Shown here one piece after another: positions 31,365 through 40,979 of a stretch of 64,000 bases of DNA. The stretch lies in NCBI GenBank assembly GCA_005239165.1, contig RAPG01000002.1, forward strand, positions 372,001 to 436,000, read 5' to 3'. The notes under the pieces were generated by a model that made no database searches, was not told where the DNA came from, and saw only the letters and a program-made list of their open reading frames with translations. How positions within the stretch are numbered: position 1 is the first letter of the stretch; each line of letters starts with the position of its first letter. Origin of the DNA: Allopusillimonas ginsengisoli. GTDB taxonomy: Bacteria > Pseudomonadota > Gammaproteobacteria > Burkholderiales > Burkholderiaceae_B. The position numbers and the translations under genes are program-made.

Positions 31365-32780
31365 ATGGTTACTCGCTCCGACGAACCCATTATCGCCATT
31401 GCAACCGCCCCCGGCCGTGGCGGCATAGGCGTGGTGCGCATTTCAGGCCGTCAGCTTGAGCCCATGGCGCAAGCGCTTTTTGCCAAGCCACTTACGCCAC
31501 GCTACGCGCATTATTTGCCCTTTAACGACCGCGACGGCAAGCCTATCGATGCCGGCATTGCGCTCTACTTCAAAGGCCCCAACTCGTATACCGGCGAAGA
31601 CGTGCTCGAGCTTCAGGGCCATGGTGGCCCGGCCGTACTGAAACGGCTGGTGGAACACTGTCTTGATGTAGGTACCATCTGGGGTCTGCGCCACGCCGAA
31701 CCGGGTGAATTCACGCATCGGGCATTTTTGAATGACCGTCTCGATCTTGCTCAGGCCGAAGCTGTGGCAGACCTTATCGACGCTTCATCTGAAGCGGCGG
31801 CGCGCAGTGCCATGGCATCGTTAAGCGGTGTTTTTTCAGAACATGTTAATAGCCTCAGCGACCGCATCATCCACTTGCGCATGCTGGTCGAAGCCACGCT
31901 AGACTTTCCTGAAGAAGAGATCGATTTTCTGGAAAAATACCAGGCAGGTGCCACACTCAAAGCCATACGCCACGACCTCGACAACATGGCCAGCCAGGCG
32001 CGCCAGGGCATGATTTTGCGTGAAGGCCTGCACGTAGTGCTGGCCGGCCAACCCAACGTCGGCAAGTCTAGCCTGCTCAATGCGCTGGCTGGTGATGACG
32101 TGGCCATCGTCACCCCCATCGCCGGCACCACCCGCGATAAAGTCATACAGCTTATTCATATCAACGGTATTCCCATGCACATCGTTGACACAGCCGGCCT
32201 GCGCGATACCGACGACACCGTAGAAAGCATAGGCATTGCGCGCACCTGGGCCGAAATCGAAAAAGCCAACGTCATCATCCACCTGCAAGATGCGCGCAAC
32301 CCAGCCGACGAACTCGACAAAGGCATCACGCAGCGCCTGCCCCCCAGAACACCCGTATTGAAGGTGTACAACAAGCTCGACCTGCTGGAGCAAGAAGCAG
32401 CGGTTGCCGGCGACGTCTCGCAAGATACGGATTCCGAAGACGAACGGGATGATAAAAGCGTCGATGTCACATCATTGCTGATCTCCGCCAAGACCGGTCA
32501 AGGCCTGGACACCCTACGACAGAAACTGCTCGACATTGCCGGCTGGAACCCCGGCAATGAATCTCCCTGGCTGGCACGCGAACGTCACCTCAGTGCCCTG
32601 AACACCGCCCGCGACCACCTTGATCGCGCCGCCGAACATGCTAGTCATAACGACCAGGTGCTTGACCTCTTCGCCGAAGAACTGCGCCTGGCGCACGAAG
32701 CGCTGTGCGGCATTACGGGGCAATTCACCAGCGATGATTTGCTAGGCGAGATCTTTTCTAGTTTTTGTATTGGGAAGTGA
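31365..32780 (+). CDS. mnmE: tRNA modification GTPase MnmE
   Basis: A 471-residue GTPase that, with MnmG, forms the cmnm5U modification at wobble U34 of several tRNAs. The N-terminal tetrahydrofolate-binding domain begins [20 protein letters not shown]. The G domain has [31 protein letters not shown] and NKLD. The invariant C-terminus FCIGK ends the protein, carrying the conserved cysteine. Its partner mnmG is at 58.6 kb. Codon use is native. Confidence 0.98.
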   Translation: MVTRSDEPIIAIATAPGRGGIGVVRISGRQLEPMAQALFAKPLTPRYAHYLPFNDRDGKPIDAGIALYFKGPNSYTGEDVLELQGHGGPAVLKRLVEHCLDVGTIWGLRHAEPGEFTHRAFLNDRLDLAQAEAVADLIDASSEAAARSAMASLSGVFSEHVNSLSDRIIHLRMLVEATLDFPEEEIDFLEKYQAGATLKAIRHDLDNMASQARQGMILREGLHVVLAGQPNVGKSSLLNALAGDDVAIVTPIAGTTRDKVIQLIHINGIPMHIVDTAGLRDTDDTVESIGIARTWAEIEKANVIIHLQDARNPADELDKGITQRLPPRTPVLKVYNKLDLLEQEAAVAGDVSQDTDSEDERDDKSVDVTSLLISAKTGQGLDTLRQKLLDIAGWNPGNESPWLARERHLSALNTARDHLDRAAEHASHNDQVLDLFAEELRLAHEALCGITGQFTSDDLLGEIFSSFCIGK

Positions 32781-33075
32781 TGGAGGAACAATGGTCAGAA
32801 CGACATTTGATAGTGAAGATTTTTCACCTGGATGCAAGTGTTGGCGTCCAGCAAAAACATCAACCCTCCAGTTATTTTGCGTAATTGATCATGTTATGAG
32901 GCTTTAGCACTGCGGGATGGTTCAGTATGCGTTTTGGAGGGGCATCCGGGAATAAGCCATGTGTCTTATCCGGCTTGTGCCTTTTCTGGATAGCGCCTTT
33001 GTCTCGTGAGTGTCATTCCCTTGCCTTGCTCTTTATGCCAGACATTTGCGATCAACGATGATTATCACGCACTGA

Positions 33076-33111
33076 TATAATCGTAAATCAACGTGTCATT
33101 GGATTTACGAT
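33076..33111 (+). promoter_or_regulatory. Promoter and inverted-repeat operator of the TumA-like pseudogene
   Basis: TATAAT at 33076-33081 looks like a -10 box. Overlapping it, ATCGTAAATC (33080-33089) and GATTTACGAT (33102-33111) form a perfect 10-bp inverted repeat with a 12-base spacer, immediately before the antitoxin coding sequence. This is the expected form of an autorepressed toxin-antitoxin operator. The interval 32781-33075 upstream holds no recognisable gene. Confidence 0.5.
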
Positions 33112-33112
33112 C

Positions 33113-33430
33113 ATAAAACGCTGCATTGTTGATATCCGACAGCCAGAGGGTTCTCCAGCACAGGGACGCGAAACCCCTCGTATTTGGTTTCCTTCTCTGG
33201 CATCACTGGCAGCAGTACTGTCAGACGATAACCGCCGTCTGCTGTGAATGATTCACGAAAAGCAACCCAAATCACTGACGGAGCTGGCCGCACTCAGCGG
33301 CCGTAAAGTACCGAACCTGTCGCGCACCCTGCGGATGATGGCAGATTACGGATTAGTTTCGCTACAGCGCAATGTTCGAGATGTCCAGCCGACTGCACTA
33401 GCCACCGAGTTTCTGGTGGTGTTGGATTGA
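33113..33430 (+). pseudogene. TumA-like (HVO_A0114-type) winged-helix antitoxin, broken
   Basis: The frame from about 33113 reads KRCIVDIRQPEGSPAQGRE, then PRIWFPSLASLAAVLSDDN and RRLL. A TGA at 33245-33247 follows, then MIHEKQPKSLTELAALSGRK and NLSRTLRMMADYGLVSLQ to a stop at 33430. The joined protein matches the DNA-binding antitoxin that accompanies TumE (DUF6516) toxins. The TGA replaces what is probably Arg (CGA), and no in-frame ATG, GTG or TTG exists at the expected start, so it is a pseudogene. An ATG directly after the TGA could restart the C-terminal helix-turn-helix part. No TumE gene is seen. Confidence 0.6.
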
Positions 33431-33512
33431 TGAACATGAGCACAAAAGAGAACTCGATAGCACTGACGTGGAATGGGGCTGCAATGAGTCAACAGTAGCC
33501 CGAGAACAAAGG

Positions 33513-34618
33513 ATGAACATGATCAAGCAAGTCAGTGATTCCGATCAGATCTCACGACTCGTCTTGCGCGGCTACAAGTCGATTGCGCAATGCGATCTGG
33601 AACTAGGCCGCCTCAACATATTGATTGGTGCCAACGGCGCAGGCAAGTCCAATTTCATCAGCTTTTTCCGCCTAATCAATCGCATTCTTGATCAGCAATT
33701 GCAAACCTCGGTTGGCTTGGCAGGTGGGCCGGATTCCATCCTGCACTTTGGCCGCAAGAAAACTGAAGAACTACAGGCTGAATTGTACTTCGGCAACAAC
33801 GGCTATCGCTTTACGCTTCGCCCGACCCAGGACAATCGGATGATGTTTTATCAGGAGGCGCTCTGGTGGAACATGCAAGGAGATTGGCATCCTGCGTCTG
33901 GGCATTTCGAGACCAATTACAAGGAAAGACAAAACCACGGGGCCATTTGGGAACATGTCGTGCCCGCCATGCGAACTTGGCGCCTGTATCACTTCCATGA
34001 CACCAGCGACAGTGCTCTGGTCAAGCAAGTCCACAACATCAACGACAATGAATACCTGCGCGACGATGCTCGCAACCTCGCCGCCTTCCTGTTGCGGCTG
34101 AGAACCCATCATGAAGAACATTACCAGCGTATCGTCAAATCCATCCGTCTGGTGGCCCCCTTCTTTGGTGACTTTCATCTACGGCCAACCGTAGACAACA
34201 AAAAAAGATCCAATTCGAATGGAGCGAGCAAGGGCAGGATGAACCTTTCACCGCTAGCGCCCTATCAGACGGCACCTTGCGTTTCATCTGCTTGGCTACG
34301 GTACTGCTGCAGCCCGAAGAGTTCATGCCCGCAACGATCCTGATTGATGAGCCGGAACTGGGCCTGCATCCTTTTGCCATCACCGTATTGGCCGGACTGA
34401 TGAAGTCCGCCTCACAGAAGCACCAATTGATCGTTTCCACCCAGTCGGTGGAGCTAGTCAATGAATTCGATGCCGAAGACCTGATCGTGGTCGACAGGCG
34501 TGGAGGCTCATCCACATTCAAACGCCCCGATACCCAGGTATTGTCTGAATGGCTAGCGGAGTATAGCCTCGGAGACTTGTGGAAGAAAAACCTGCTGGGA
34601 GGGAGGCCCGGGCGATGA
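33513..34618 (+). pseudogene. AAA family ATPase (AAA_21/RecF-like), frameshifted at an A7 run
   Basis: The first frame (ATG 33513 or 33519) gives SRLVLRGYKSIAQCDLELGR, LNILIGANGAGKSNFISFF (Walker A) and reaches FHLRPTVDNKK. It then diverges at AAAAAAA (34200-34206). In the -1 frame the protein continues IQFEWSEQGQDEP, the signature ASALSDGTLRFICLAT, Walker B ATILIDEPELGLHP and QLIVSTQSVELVNEF, to the stop at 34618. Total length would be about 369 residues, normal for this SMC-like ATPase class. Eight A's, or -1 slippage on the A-run, restores the protein. It overlaps the DUF4276 gene (ATGA). Such pairs resemble antiphage ATPase plus TOPRIM modules. Confidence 0.8.
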
Positions 34619-35274
34619 GTCGCGTCTACCTGTTAGTGGAAGGCCAGACGGAAGAAGCCTTCGTCAATGAATTGTTGACCCCGTACTACGCGAGGCAGGG
34701 CATCTACTTCACCCCTATCATCGTCAGCACCAGTCCAGGCTACAAAGGAGGCATGGTCAGGTATGCCAAGATCAAGCCGCAGATCGAGAAGCTCTGCAGG
34801 CAGGACGCCAGTGCCCATGTCACGACGCTGTTCGACCTCTATGCGCTACCGGGAGACTTTCCAGGAAAGAGTAGCCCCACTTACCTCAACACAAGAAATG
34901 GGAAGCGCAAAGCGGAATTCCTGGAGGCTGAACTGGCCAAGGATATTGGTCACCGCAACTTCATTCCCAACCTGATCGTCCACGAGTTCGAGGCATTGCT
35001 ATTCGTTCAGATAGATGCATTCGAGCAATGGACGGATGACGATCGCGCACTAGAGCCTCTGCGAGCTGTACGCAACACAACCTCGCCCGAAGACATCAAC
35101 GACAGTCCTCTCACAGCACCGTCGAAACGCATTCTGACAGTCATGACTGGCTACCAAAAAACCTTCCATGGCCCACTCATCGCGTGTGATATCGGTCTCG
35201 ATGCCATGCGACGAGAGTGTCCGCATTTTGCGCAGTGGCTTCAGAAAATCGAAGCGTTACGAGAGGTCGATTGA
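34615..35274 (+). CDS. DUF4276 family protein, TOPRIM-like putative effector
   Basis: A 219-residue protein starting MSRVYLLVEGQTEEAFVNEL, where VEGQTE provides the acidic residue of a TOPRIM-like fold. TLFDLYALPGDFPG and LIVHEFEALLFVQ supply further conserved acidic positions typical of DUF4276. It overlaps the upstream ATPase stop as ATGA, so the two are co-translated. By analogy with ATPase plus TOPRIM pairs such as PARIS or OLD-type systems, it is probably the nuclease effector of a defence module; that is inference. It ends before the histidine kinase, outside which the native genome resumes. Confidence 0.75.
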   Translation: MSRVYLLVEGQTEEAFVNELLTPYYARQGIYFTPIIVSTSPGYKGGMVRYAKIKPQIEKLCRQDASAHVTTLFDLYALPGDFPGKSSPTYLNTRNGKRKAEFLEAELAKDIGHRNFIPNLIVHEFEALLFVQIDAFEQWTDDDRALEPLRAVRNTTSPEDINDSPLTAPSKRILTVMTGYQKTFHGPLIACDIGLDAMRRECPHFAQWLQKIEALREVD

Positions 35275-35418
35275 TGAGTGATCCCTCTTTGCGGTAATGA
35301 TCTACCATCAACAAAAAACTGTTGGACTACGCGGCGAAGCGCCCTGACCCCCCGTGTTACCATCCACCATCCCATAATAAGAAGCACCACCGCGCGCCCG
35401 AAAAACGGAGAGAGGGCA

Positions 35419-36774
35419 ATGAATTGGAAGCGCTCCAGCCTGCTCGGCTATCTGCTACCTATCCTCACCATCATCATTCTGACCGTATTGCTGACGCTGA
35501 CACTATTGCGTCTGGCAAGTGTGCAGCAAGACATGCGCACCAACGTCAGCGCAAATATGGTGTGGGTCACTTATCAGGCACATACTGAGAGCCTGCTGCT
35601 GCGCGACGCTATCTACCAAGCCGCCACGGATCCCGATGCCTCTGTCGACATTGCGTTTCGCTTTGACATACTTCTTAGCAGAGTGCATCTGCTGACTCAA
35701 GGTCCTCAAATGCGACAGCTGGAGCAAATAGGCATAGGCTCTCAGCTTGCCGAACCTATGGCCGCCATCATTGCTGCAGAAAGCTGGTTCAAAACCGCAG
35801 ACTTCACCGATTTAAAAAACCTGCGTCGGATGCAGCAGCTACTTACGCCCTTTAACCACCTGATCAAAGACACATCCACCAAAGCCATGCTGGCTCAATG
35901 GGAAGAAGTTGGCGAGCGGCTGGACGCCTATCGTAACGCTGTGCTGACGCTGATTATGCTGATGATAGGCATATGGCTGTGCAGTGCCGCCATCTCCATA
36001 CAGCTTCTGCTTTCGCTTAAACAAACCCGTGAAAACGAAGGCATAAAATTGCGTGAGATCAGCCTGAAAAAACAGCTCGAGACCGAACGTAGAGTAAGCG
36101 AACTTTACCGCAGCTTTGGGTCCATGGTTTCACATCAGTTTCGCACGCCGCTGGCCATTATTGACGCAAGCATGCAAAGGCTGATTCGAAACGGCAGCAA
36201 CATGAGCGTGGAAGACATCACACACCGGGCGACTAAAGTCAGGTCTGCCACACTGCGGCTCACCAATCTTATAGACAGCGTTCTGGCTGCTGACCGGTTT
36301 CTGGATAACGTCAGTGCCCAGATGCAACGTTATGGTTATACCTCACTGATACACCAGGCTATTGCCGAACAGCTGGCCCACACGCCAGATCGTCAGATCA
36401 GCTTCACTGACAAAACCCAGGGCGACATCGCGCTCATATTCTGTGACCCTTTGCTTACAGGACAAATACTGAGCAACTTTCTTTCCAATGCCGTTAAATA
36501 CTCTGAGCCCAGCCAACCCGTTGATGTCGTACTGCAACGTGAAGGCGCATGGCTGGTATGCGTCGTTCGCGACCAGGGAAGAGGTATACACACCTACGAC
36601 CTTCCGCATGTATTGCAACGCTACTATCGGGCGAAAACAGCGGCTGACAAAAACGGAACAGGCATAGGCCTGTATATCGCTTCCACACTGGCGAGCATGC
36701 AACGGGCAGAGATTCGTGTCAGCTCCGTCTTTGGTGAAGGCTCCGAGTTCAGTCTCAAATTTCGCGCTGCATAA
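35419..36774 (+). CDS. Sensor histidine kinase, orphan
   Basis: A 451-residue membrane kinase. TM1 is at about 9-33, a roughly 140-residue periplasmic helical sensor follows, TM2 is at about 173-197, then a coiled linker. The H-box is SHQFRTPLAIIDAS with phospho-acceptor His239. The ATPase domain has N-box NFLSNAVKYSE, G1 DQGRGI and G2 GTGIGLYIAS. The start is ATG 35419 after GAGAGAGGG; the frame opens earlier without conserved sequence. No response-regulator gene is adjacent, so partner and signal are unknown. Confidence 0.9.
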   Translation: MNWKRSSLLGYLLPILTIIILTVLLTLTLLRLASVQQDMRTNVSANMVWVTYQAHTESLLLRDAIYQAATDPDASVDIAFRFDILLSRVHLLTQGPQMRQLEQIGIGSQLAEPMAAIIAAESWFKTADFTDLKNLRRMQQLLTPFNHLIKDTSTKAMLAQWEEVGERLDAYRNAVLTLIMLMIGIWLCSAAISIQLLLSLKQTRENEGIKLREISLKKQLETERRVSELYRSFGSMVSHQFRTPLAIIDASMQRLIRNGSNMSVEDITHRATKVRSATLRLTNLIDSVLAADRFLDNVSAQMQRYGYTSLIHQAIAEQLAHTPDRQISFTDKTQGDIALIFCDPLLTGQILSNFLSNAVKYSEPSQPVDVVLQREGAWLVCVVRDQGRGIHTYDLPHVLQRYYRAKTAADKNGTGIGLYIASTLASMQRAEIRVSSVFGEGSEFSLKFRAA

Positions 36775-36885
36775 GCCATTGTCCCCGTCTGTTTGAACGG
36801 TGTCATTTCAGTTACCTTCGTTTAGTATCAGTCGTGCAAGAAAACTGCATTGCGCCCTGCAAGACAAAACGGAGCTCACATCCTC

Positions 36886-37452
36886 ATGCAAATTCAAAAG
36901 CGGTTATCCACAGGGCTGATCTACGCCATCAGCATCGGAGCGGCAATTGGCTTCACTCACGTTGCCTCAGCGCAAAAGCTGCAGAAGCGCCTGCCTGGCC
37001 TATGGGAGATTCAGCTGGGTGAATCTCCACTTACTGCAATGATGGAATCCATACAAAAAAGTCTGGCGAAATTGCCAGAGGCCCAGCGAAAGCAGATGGA
37101 AGGAATGATGAGTGGCAATGGCGCGTCACTCGCCAAACCGGGTGTAATCCAGCAATGTGTGACCCCTGAAATGGCAGCTCGCGATTTCGAGATGATCAAT
37201 GATGACCCCAACATGCAGTGCACCACGTCTTACCAGCCCGTCTCCCGTAGCGAGGGCCGATTCACCTACGACTGCCAGGACGGTAACGGTAAATTAAAGG
37301 GTGAAGGCCGTATCTGGGACGCCAGCCCCAAACACTTCAAGAGCGAAATGACTATGCAAGGACTTTCAGGCGGAAAGCCCCGCAGCATGACCATCTCTCA
37401 AACCGCGCAATGGGTGGGACCAGATTGTCCTGCAGGTTTGAAAACGCCGTGA
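36886..37452 (+). CDS. DUF3617 family periplasmic protein
   Basis: A 188-residue exported protein with a signal peptide (residues 1-27, ending ASA) followed by QKLQKRLPGLWEIQL, the usual DUF3617 opening (PGLWE). CVTPEMAARDF and two or three cysteines suitable for disulfides (CTTSY, YDCQDGNG) are typical of the family. The function of the family is unknown. Start at ATG 36886, where the signal peptide begins. The next two genes in the same direction may be co-transcribed. Confidence 0.8.
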   Translation: MQIQKRLSTGLIYAISIGAAIGFTHVASAQKLQKRLPGLWEIQLGESPLTAMMESIQKSLAKLPEAQRKQMEGMMSGNGASLAKPGVIQQCVTPEMAARDFEMINDDPNMQCTTSYQPVSRSEGRFTYDCQDGNGKLKGEGRIWDASPKHFKSEMTMQGLSGGKPRSMTISQTAQWVGPDCPAGLKTP

Positions 37453-37515
37453 ACCGCACCCTGATGCGCCTCACGTACACGTGTCCGACATTTTTTTCCT
37501 GCATGGAGTAATGGC

Positions 37516-38511
37516 ATGTGGAACTTCAGCATGCGCCGGTCCCTGGCGCTCATGGTACAGACCATGCCTTTTATTCTATTGCGCTGTGCTATCTATTTTG
37601 GCATTGCACTCGCGTACATACTCTTTACTGGTATGGGTGCCGGGGTAGGCTGGAGCATAGGCGCACTGGGAGACGACGGCTTTCAGACATCTGCATCCAT
37701 ATGGGGTGGCGTTGCCGGGTTCGGCATCACGGCGGCCATCCTGTATTTTCTTCGCGAGTACCTGTTGTACATGGTCAAGGCCGGGCATATCGCCGTTCTG
37801 GTATACCTTATCGACGGGCAACCATTGCCCGAAGGACGTTCGCAGATCGCGCAAGCACAGCAAGTGGTAAAAAGCCGCTACGCGCAGGCTAATGTGCTGT
37901 TCGCCCTCGACCAGATCGTCAAAGGTGTAATCGTCGCTATCACCGGACTGGTGCAAGGCGTTGCCTCCATTTTGCCCATACCGGGCATTTCCCAGCTTAT
38001 GGGCCTGGTCCGGGCTTTTCTGCGACTGGCCGTTGGTCTGGTAGACGAAGTCATTCTTGCCTATGCCATTCGCACTGAAAGCCAGAATCCGTGGTCTTCA
38101 GCGCAAACCGCGCTGGTTCTCTATGGCCAGAACGGCAAGAACATGCTCAAGAACGCCGCATGGCTTGCCCTGTTCACCTATGGGCTGGCATTTCTGGTGT
38201 TTCTGGTCATGCTGGCGCCAGCAGCTGCGGTGGTGTATATGATTCCGGGTGCATGGTCAGCAGGCGGCTTTCTGTTTGCGCTGGTATTCGCCTGGGCCGT
38301 CAAAGCCGCGCTTATTGAGCCATTTGCCATTGCATGCATGTTGCAGGCCTATTTTCAGGCCATTGAAGGTCAGGAACCCGATCAAGAGTGGGAAGATCGC
38401 CTCGATGGTGTCTCGGCCAAATTCAGAAAACTCAAAGACAAGGCAGCTGACTGGGCGCGTGGCAGGCCAACCGACGACGCCGAGCCAGCCCGGGCAGGAA
38501 CCGGCTCATGA
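37516..38511 (+). CDS. Polytopic membrane protein of unknown function
   Basis: A 331-residue protein with about six hydrophobic segments (roughly 18-40, 60-82, 130-160, 200-225, 232-250, 255-275) and a charged cytoplasmic C-terminus from residue 285 on (QEPDQEWEDRLDGVSAKFRK). I do not recognise a characterised family. A GGAG precedes the ATG by about 7 bases. It overlaps the next gene by four bases (ATGA), suggesting a shared operon with the secreted protein. Confidence 0.7.
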   Translation: MWNFSMRRSLALMVQTMPFILLRCAIYFGIALAYILFTGMGAGVGWSIGALGDDGFQTSASIWGGVAGFGITAAILYFLREYLLYMVKAGHIAVLVYLIDGQPLPEGRSQIAQAQQVVKSRYAQANVLFALDQIVKGVIVAITGLVQGVASILPIPGISQLMGLVRAFLRLAVGLVDEVILAYAIRTESQNPWSSAQTALVLYGQNGKNMLKNAAWLALFTYGLAFLVFLVMLAPAAAVVYMIPGAWSAGGFLFALVFAWAVKAALIEPFAIACMLQAYFQAIEGQEPDQEWEDRLDGVSAKFRKLKDKAADWARGRPTDDAEPARAGTGS

Positions 38512-39464
38512 AAAAAATTTGCTTAATCCCCACCGCTGTTCTTTTGATGAGCAGCACGCCGGTCACTTCGCTGATGGCCAATCCCCTGCATCTGGCCATG
38601 GCCGCGCTGCAGCCGTCTGCAGAGGCCTTCGTGACAGCGCCAGGCTACGCCATGGTCGACCCCGAGATACTCATCGACGACAACTATTATTCACCCCAGA
38701 ATTTTCCGGGGGCAGAAAAAAGAACATCAATTTTCTTGCCTGATGCAAACCTTGATGCCGTAACCCGCGCCATCCTGCTGCTGGAGGCGCAGGAAACCGA
38801 AGTGCCGCGCGTGCGTTACCGCGTTACCTACAGCATGCATCATGATGAAGACATAGCCGAAGCCCAGCAAGCCTATGTAGATATACGGCGCTACAACCTG
38901 GGCCCTGCACTGCGCGAAGAACTTATCGAATCCATAGGCGCGCAACATGTCGCCAGCCCTGAAATATTCGGCGTTGGGCCGCACGTAAACTGGCGCTTTG
39001 TCATGTCGCCCATGATGGGTATGATGGCTGATGCAACATATGCCAGCCGGCGGGAACTCACTGACAAACAGGCGCAGGCCGATGATTGCCTGGGCGAATC
39101 CTGTCTTTCAACATCAGATCCCGCCGGGCCTGAGGTCAAGCCAACCACGCTGTCTGCACCACAAATGGAAACACCGCAATATCGATACACTACTGATGGC
39201 GTGGCACGCCCTGCTTACGTGGCACAAACGTTGTGGACAAGCGTCGAATCAGAAGGCATGGATCCCCTGCCTTATCAGAAGGAACATCCCCAGTTCACTT
39301 TCGTCATATCCTTGAATGTCGTCGGACAAGAAAACACTGCTTTGGGCGTGGTTCGTCAGAATATGGTTATGGATGACGCCATCGCCAAAATCTGGACGCA
39401 ACGTCTCGAAGTGGCTGGCGTAACGCCAGAGTTTTTAAAATTTTCAGTACCACGTACTCGCTAA
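38508..39464 (+). CDS. Secreted protein of unknown function
   Basis: A 318-residue protein with an N-terminal signal-like segment (MKKICLIPTAVLLMSSTPVT) and otherwise soluble sequence. Residues 199-204 hold a cysteine pair (DDCLGESC). Blocks such as YRVTYSMHHDEDIAEAQQAY and FTFVISLNVVGQENTALG look like a beta-rich periplasmic domain. No family is recognised. The start overlaps the membrane-protein stop (ATGA at 38508). Confidence 0.7.
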   Translation: MKKICLIPTAVLLMSSTPVTSLMANPLHLAMAALQPSAEAFVTAPGYAMVDPEILIDDNYYSPQNFPGAEKRTSIFLPDANLDAVTRAILLLEAQETEVPRVRYRVTYSMHHDEDIAEAQQAYVDIRRYNLGPALREELIESIGAQHVASPEIFGVGPHVNWRFVMSPMMGMMADATYASRRELTDKQAQADDCLGESCLSTSDPAGPEVKPTTLSAPQMETPQYRYTTDGVARPAYVAQTLWTSVESEGMDPLPYQKEHPQFTFVISLNVVGQENTALGVVRQNMVMDDAIAKIWTQRLEVAGVTPEFLKFSVPRTR

Positions 39465-39494
39465 GAAGGTCGCACGTCAGCGCGCTCTCACATT

Positions 39495-40046
39495 ATGATT
39501 CACACCACATGCTCTCGCCTACTGATTATGCTTGCTATCGTGTCCGGCATGGCCGGTTGCGCCAGTATGTCGGAGAAAGACTGTCTTACTGCAAACTGGC
39601 AAGATCAGGGCTACCGCGATGGCCGCGACGGGCTGCCATTGAGTCGTATTGAAGACCATCGTGAAGCCTGCTGGAAGGTAGGCGTCGTACCAGATGCCCG
39701 CCAATACCAGGCAGGAAGAGCGGTTGGCATACGTGAGTACTGCACGCCTGATCGCGCCTTGTACGAAGGCCGTCAGGGCCGGCCGTACCGTAATGCCTGC
39801 CCCGCAAACCTTGAAAGACAGTTTCTGCAATATCATCAGGCCGGACGGCGCATTTACGATGCCGAACAGCATGTTGATTCACTCAATTCGCAGTCACGTC
39901 AGCTGCAGAATCAACTGGACAAAGAAAAAAACGCATCCCGACGCAAGCAGTTACGCAGAGAACTCAGAGATCTCGACTACCGCCTGCAACGTGCACGTGA
40001 CGATGTAAGACGCCAGTCATCATTTGTGCCGGCACGGGCAATGTAA
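39495..40046 (+). CDS. DUF2799 family lipoprotein
   Basis: A 183-residue putative lipoprotein with a signal ending in the lipobox SGMAGC (lipid-modified Cys22). The DUF2799 pattern is clear: [18 protein letters not shown], then HREACWKVG and [13 protein letters not shown]. The C-terminal third (residues 125-175, with Arg/Gln/Lys-rich heptads) looks like a coiled coil. Its role is unknown; it is probably anchored in the outer membrane facing the periplasm. Confidence 0.8.
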   Translation: MIHTTCSRLLIMLAIVSGMAGCASMSEKDCLTANWQDQGYRDGRDGLPLSRIEDHREACWKVGVVPDARQYQAGRAVGIREYCTPDRALYEGRQGRPYRNACPANLERQFLQYHQAGRRIYDAEQHVDSLNSQSRQLQNQLDKEKNASRRKQLRRELRDLDYRLQRARDDVRRQSSFVPARAM

Positions 40047-40089
40047 GCTTGCGTTGCGGACGGCCACCCGTCTTGGTACTCTTAGTGCA

Positions 40090-40860
40090 ATGACGCCAAG
40101 AATAACTACGCATTTTTTTATGTCCTGCTCTCAAACCCCTCAAGCCCCTAGGTATGCGGCGCGCCAACTGGCGTCCACACTCTACGCACTGAGATGGTTG
40201 CTGGCAGGCGCAATGCTGTCATTGCTGGTGGCCTGCGGTACAACCTCCGCACCTGTCGGAACAGGGCAGTATCGTGTCGTATCGGGCGATACCCTCAGCA
40301 AAATTGCGCGCCAGCATGGTCAAAGCGTGCAATCGCTCATGAAAATGAACAAAATCAGCAACCCAAATCTGATTGAGGTTGGGCAAGTACTGCGTGTTCA
40401 GGGATCAGGGGTTGTTGCTTCTGGCCCAGCGCCAACCGCTTCAAGCAGGGCGTCTGTAACACCCACACCCGGCGCATCGGCCCGATCGCAGGCCGCCGGT
40501 ATTTCGCTAGCCTGGCCAGCCGAAGGCAATGTCAATCGAGGCATAAAAGGCCCCAGCCCACAAGGGTTGTACATTATCAACAAGGCGGGCACCCCCATCA
40601 AGTCGGTGGCCAATGGCAAAGTGGTCTACGCGGGCAACGGGCTTCGCGGCTATGGCAACCTCGTCATCGTCAACCATGCTTCCAGCTACATCAGCGTCTA
40701 TGCGCATAACCGCTCAATTGCAGTCAAAGAAGGCCAGTCTGTGCGACAAGGTCAAAAAATCGCCGAAATGGGCAGCACTGAAAGCAATCAGGTAGGCTTG
40801 TACTTTGAGTTGCGCCGCAACGGCAAGGCGGTCAACGCCAGCAGTTACCTACCCAAGTAA
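40090..40860 (+). CDS. LysM and LytM-domain (M23-type) lipoprotein, NlpD-like
   Basis: A 256-residue envelope protein. It has a signal segment with lipobox LLVAC, a LysM domain ([20 protein letters not shown] to [11 protein letters not shown]), a Ser/Ala/Pro linker (about 105-140) and a C-terminal LytM domain. The usual metal ligands of M23 peptidases are not apparent (GIKGPSPQG instead of an HxxxD region; YAHNRSIAV retained), as in NlpD and EnvC, which activate amidases instead of cutting peptidoglycan. A cell-division amidase activator role is inferred. The alternative start is ATG 40120, closer to the signal. Confidence 0.85.
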   Translation: MTPRITTHFFMSCSQTPQAPRYAARQLASTLYALRWLLAGAMLSLLVACGTTSAPVGTGQYRVVSGDTLSKIARQHGQSVQSLMKMNKISNPNLIEVGQVLRVQGSGVVASGPAPTASSRASVTPTPGASARSQAAGISLAWPAEGNVNRGIKGPSPQGLYIINKAGTPIKSVANGKVVYAGNGLRGYGNLVIVNHASSYISVYAHNRSIAVKEGQSVRQGQKIAEMGSTESNQVGLYFELRRNGKAVNASSYLPK

Positions 40861-40979
40861 GCCCCACACCGCCCGCCTTCAGTGCAGGCAAAACGACTGT
40901 CAACTGCAAAGCCATAATTACTGTCTTCAGCGGCTTATGTTCCACTGCACTGCAGCCTGCAAACAGCGCACTCGCATTA

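Noticed and set aside
33430..33498. 22-codon frame MNMSTKENSIALTWNGAAMS directly after the TumA-like frame
   Set aside because: Too short, stops before the ATPase start, and no recognisable family; may be a relic but cannot be supported.
36904..36912. Perfect TTATCCACA as another origin box
   Set aside because: It is an isolated copy inside the start of the DUF3617 coding sequence without neighbours.
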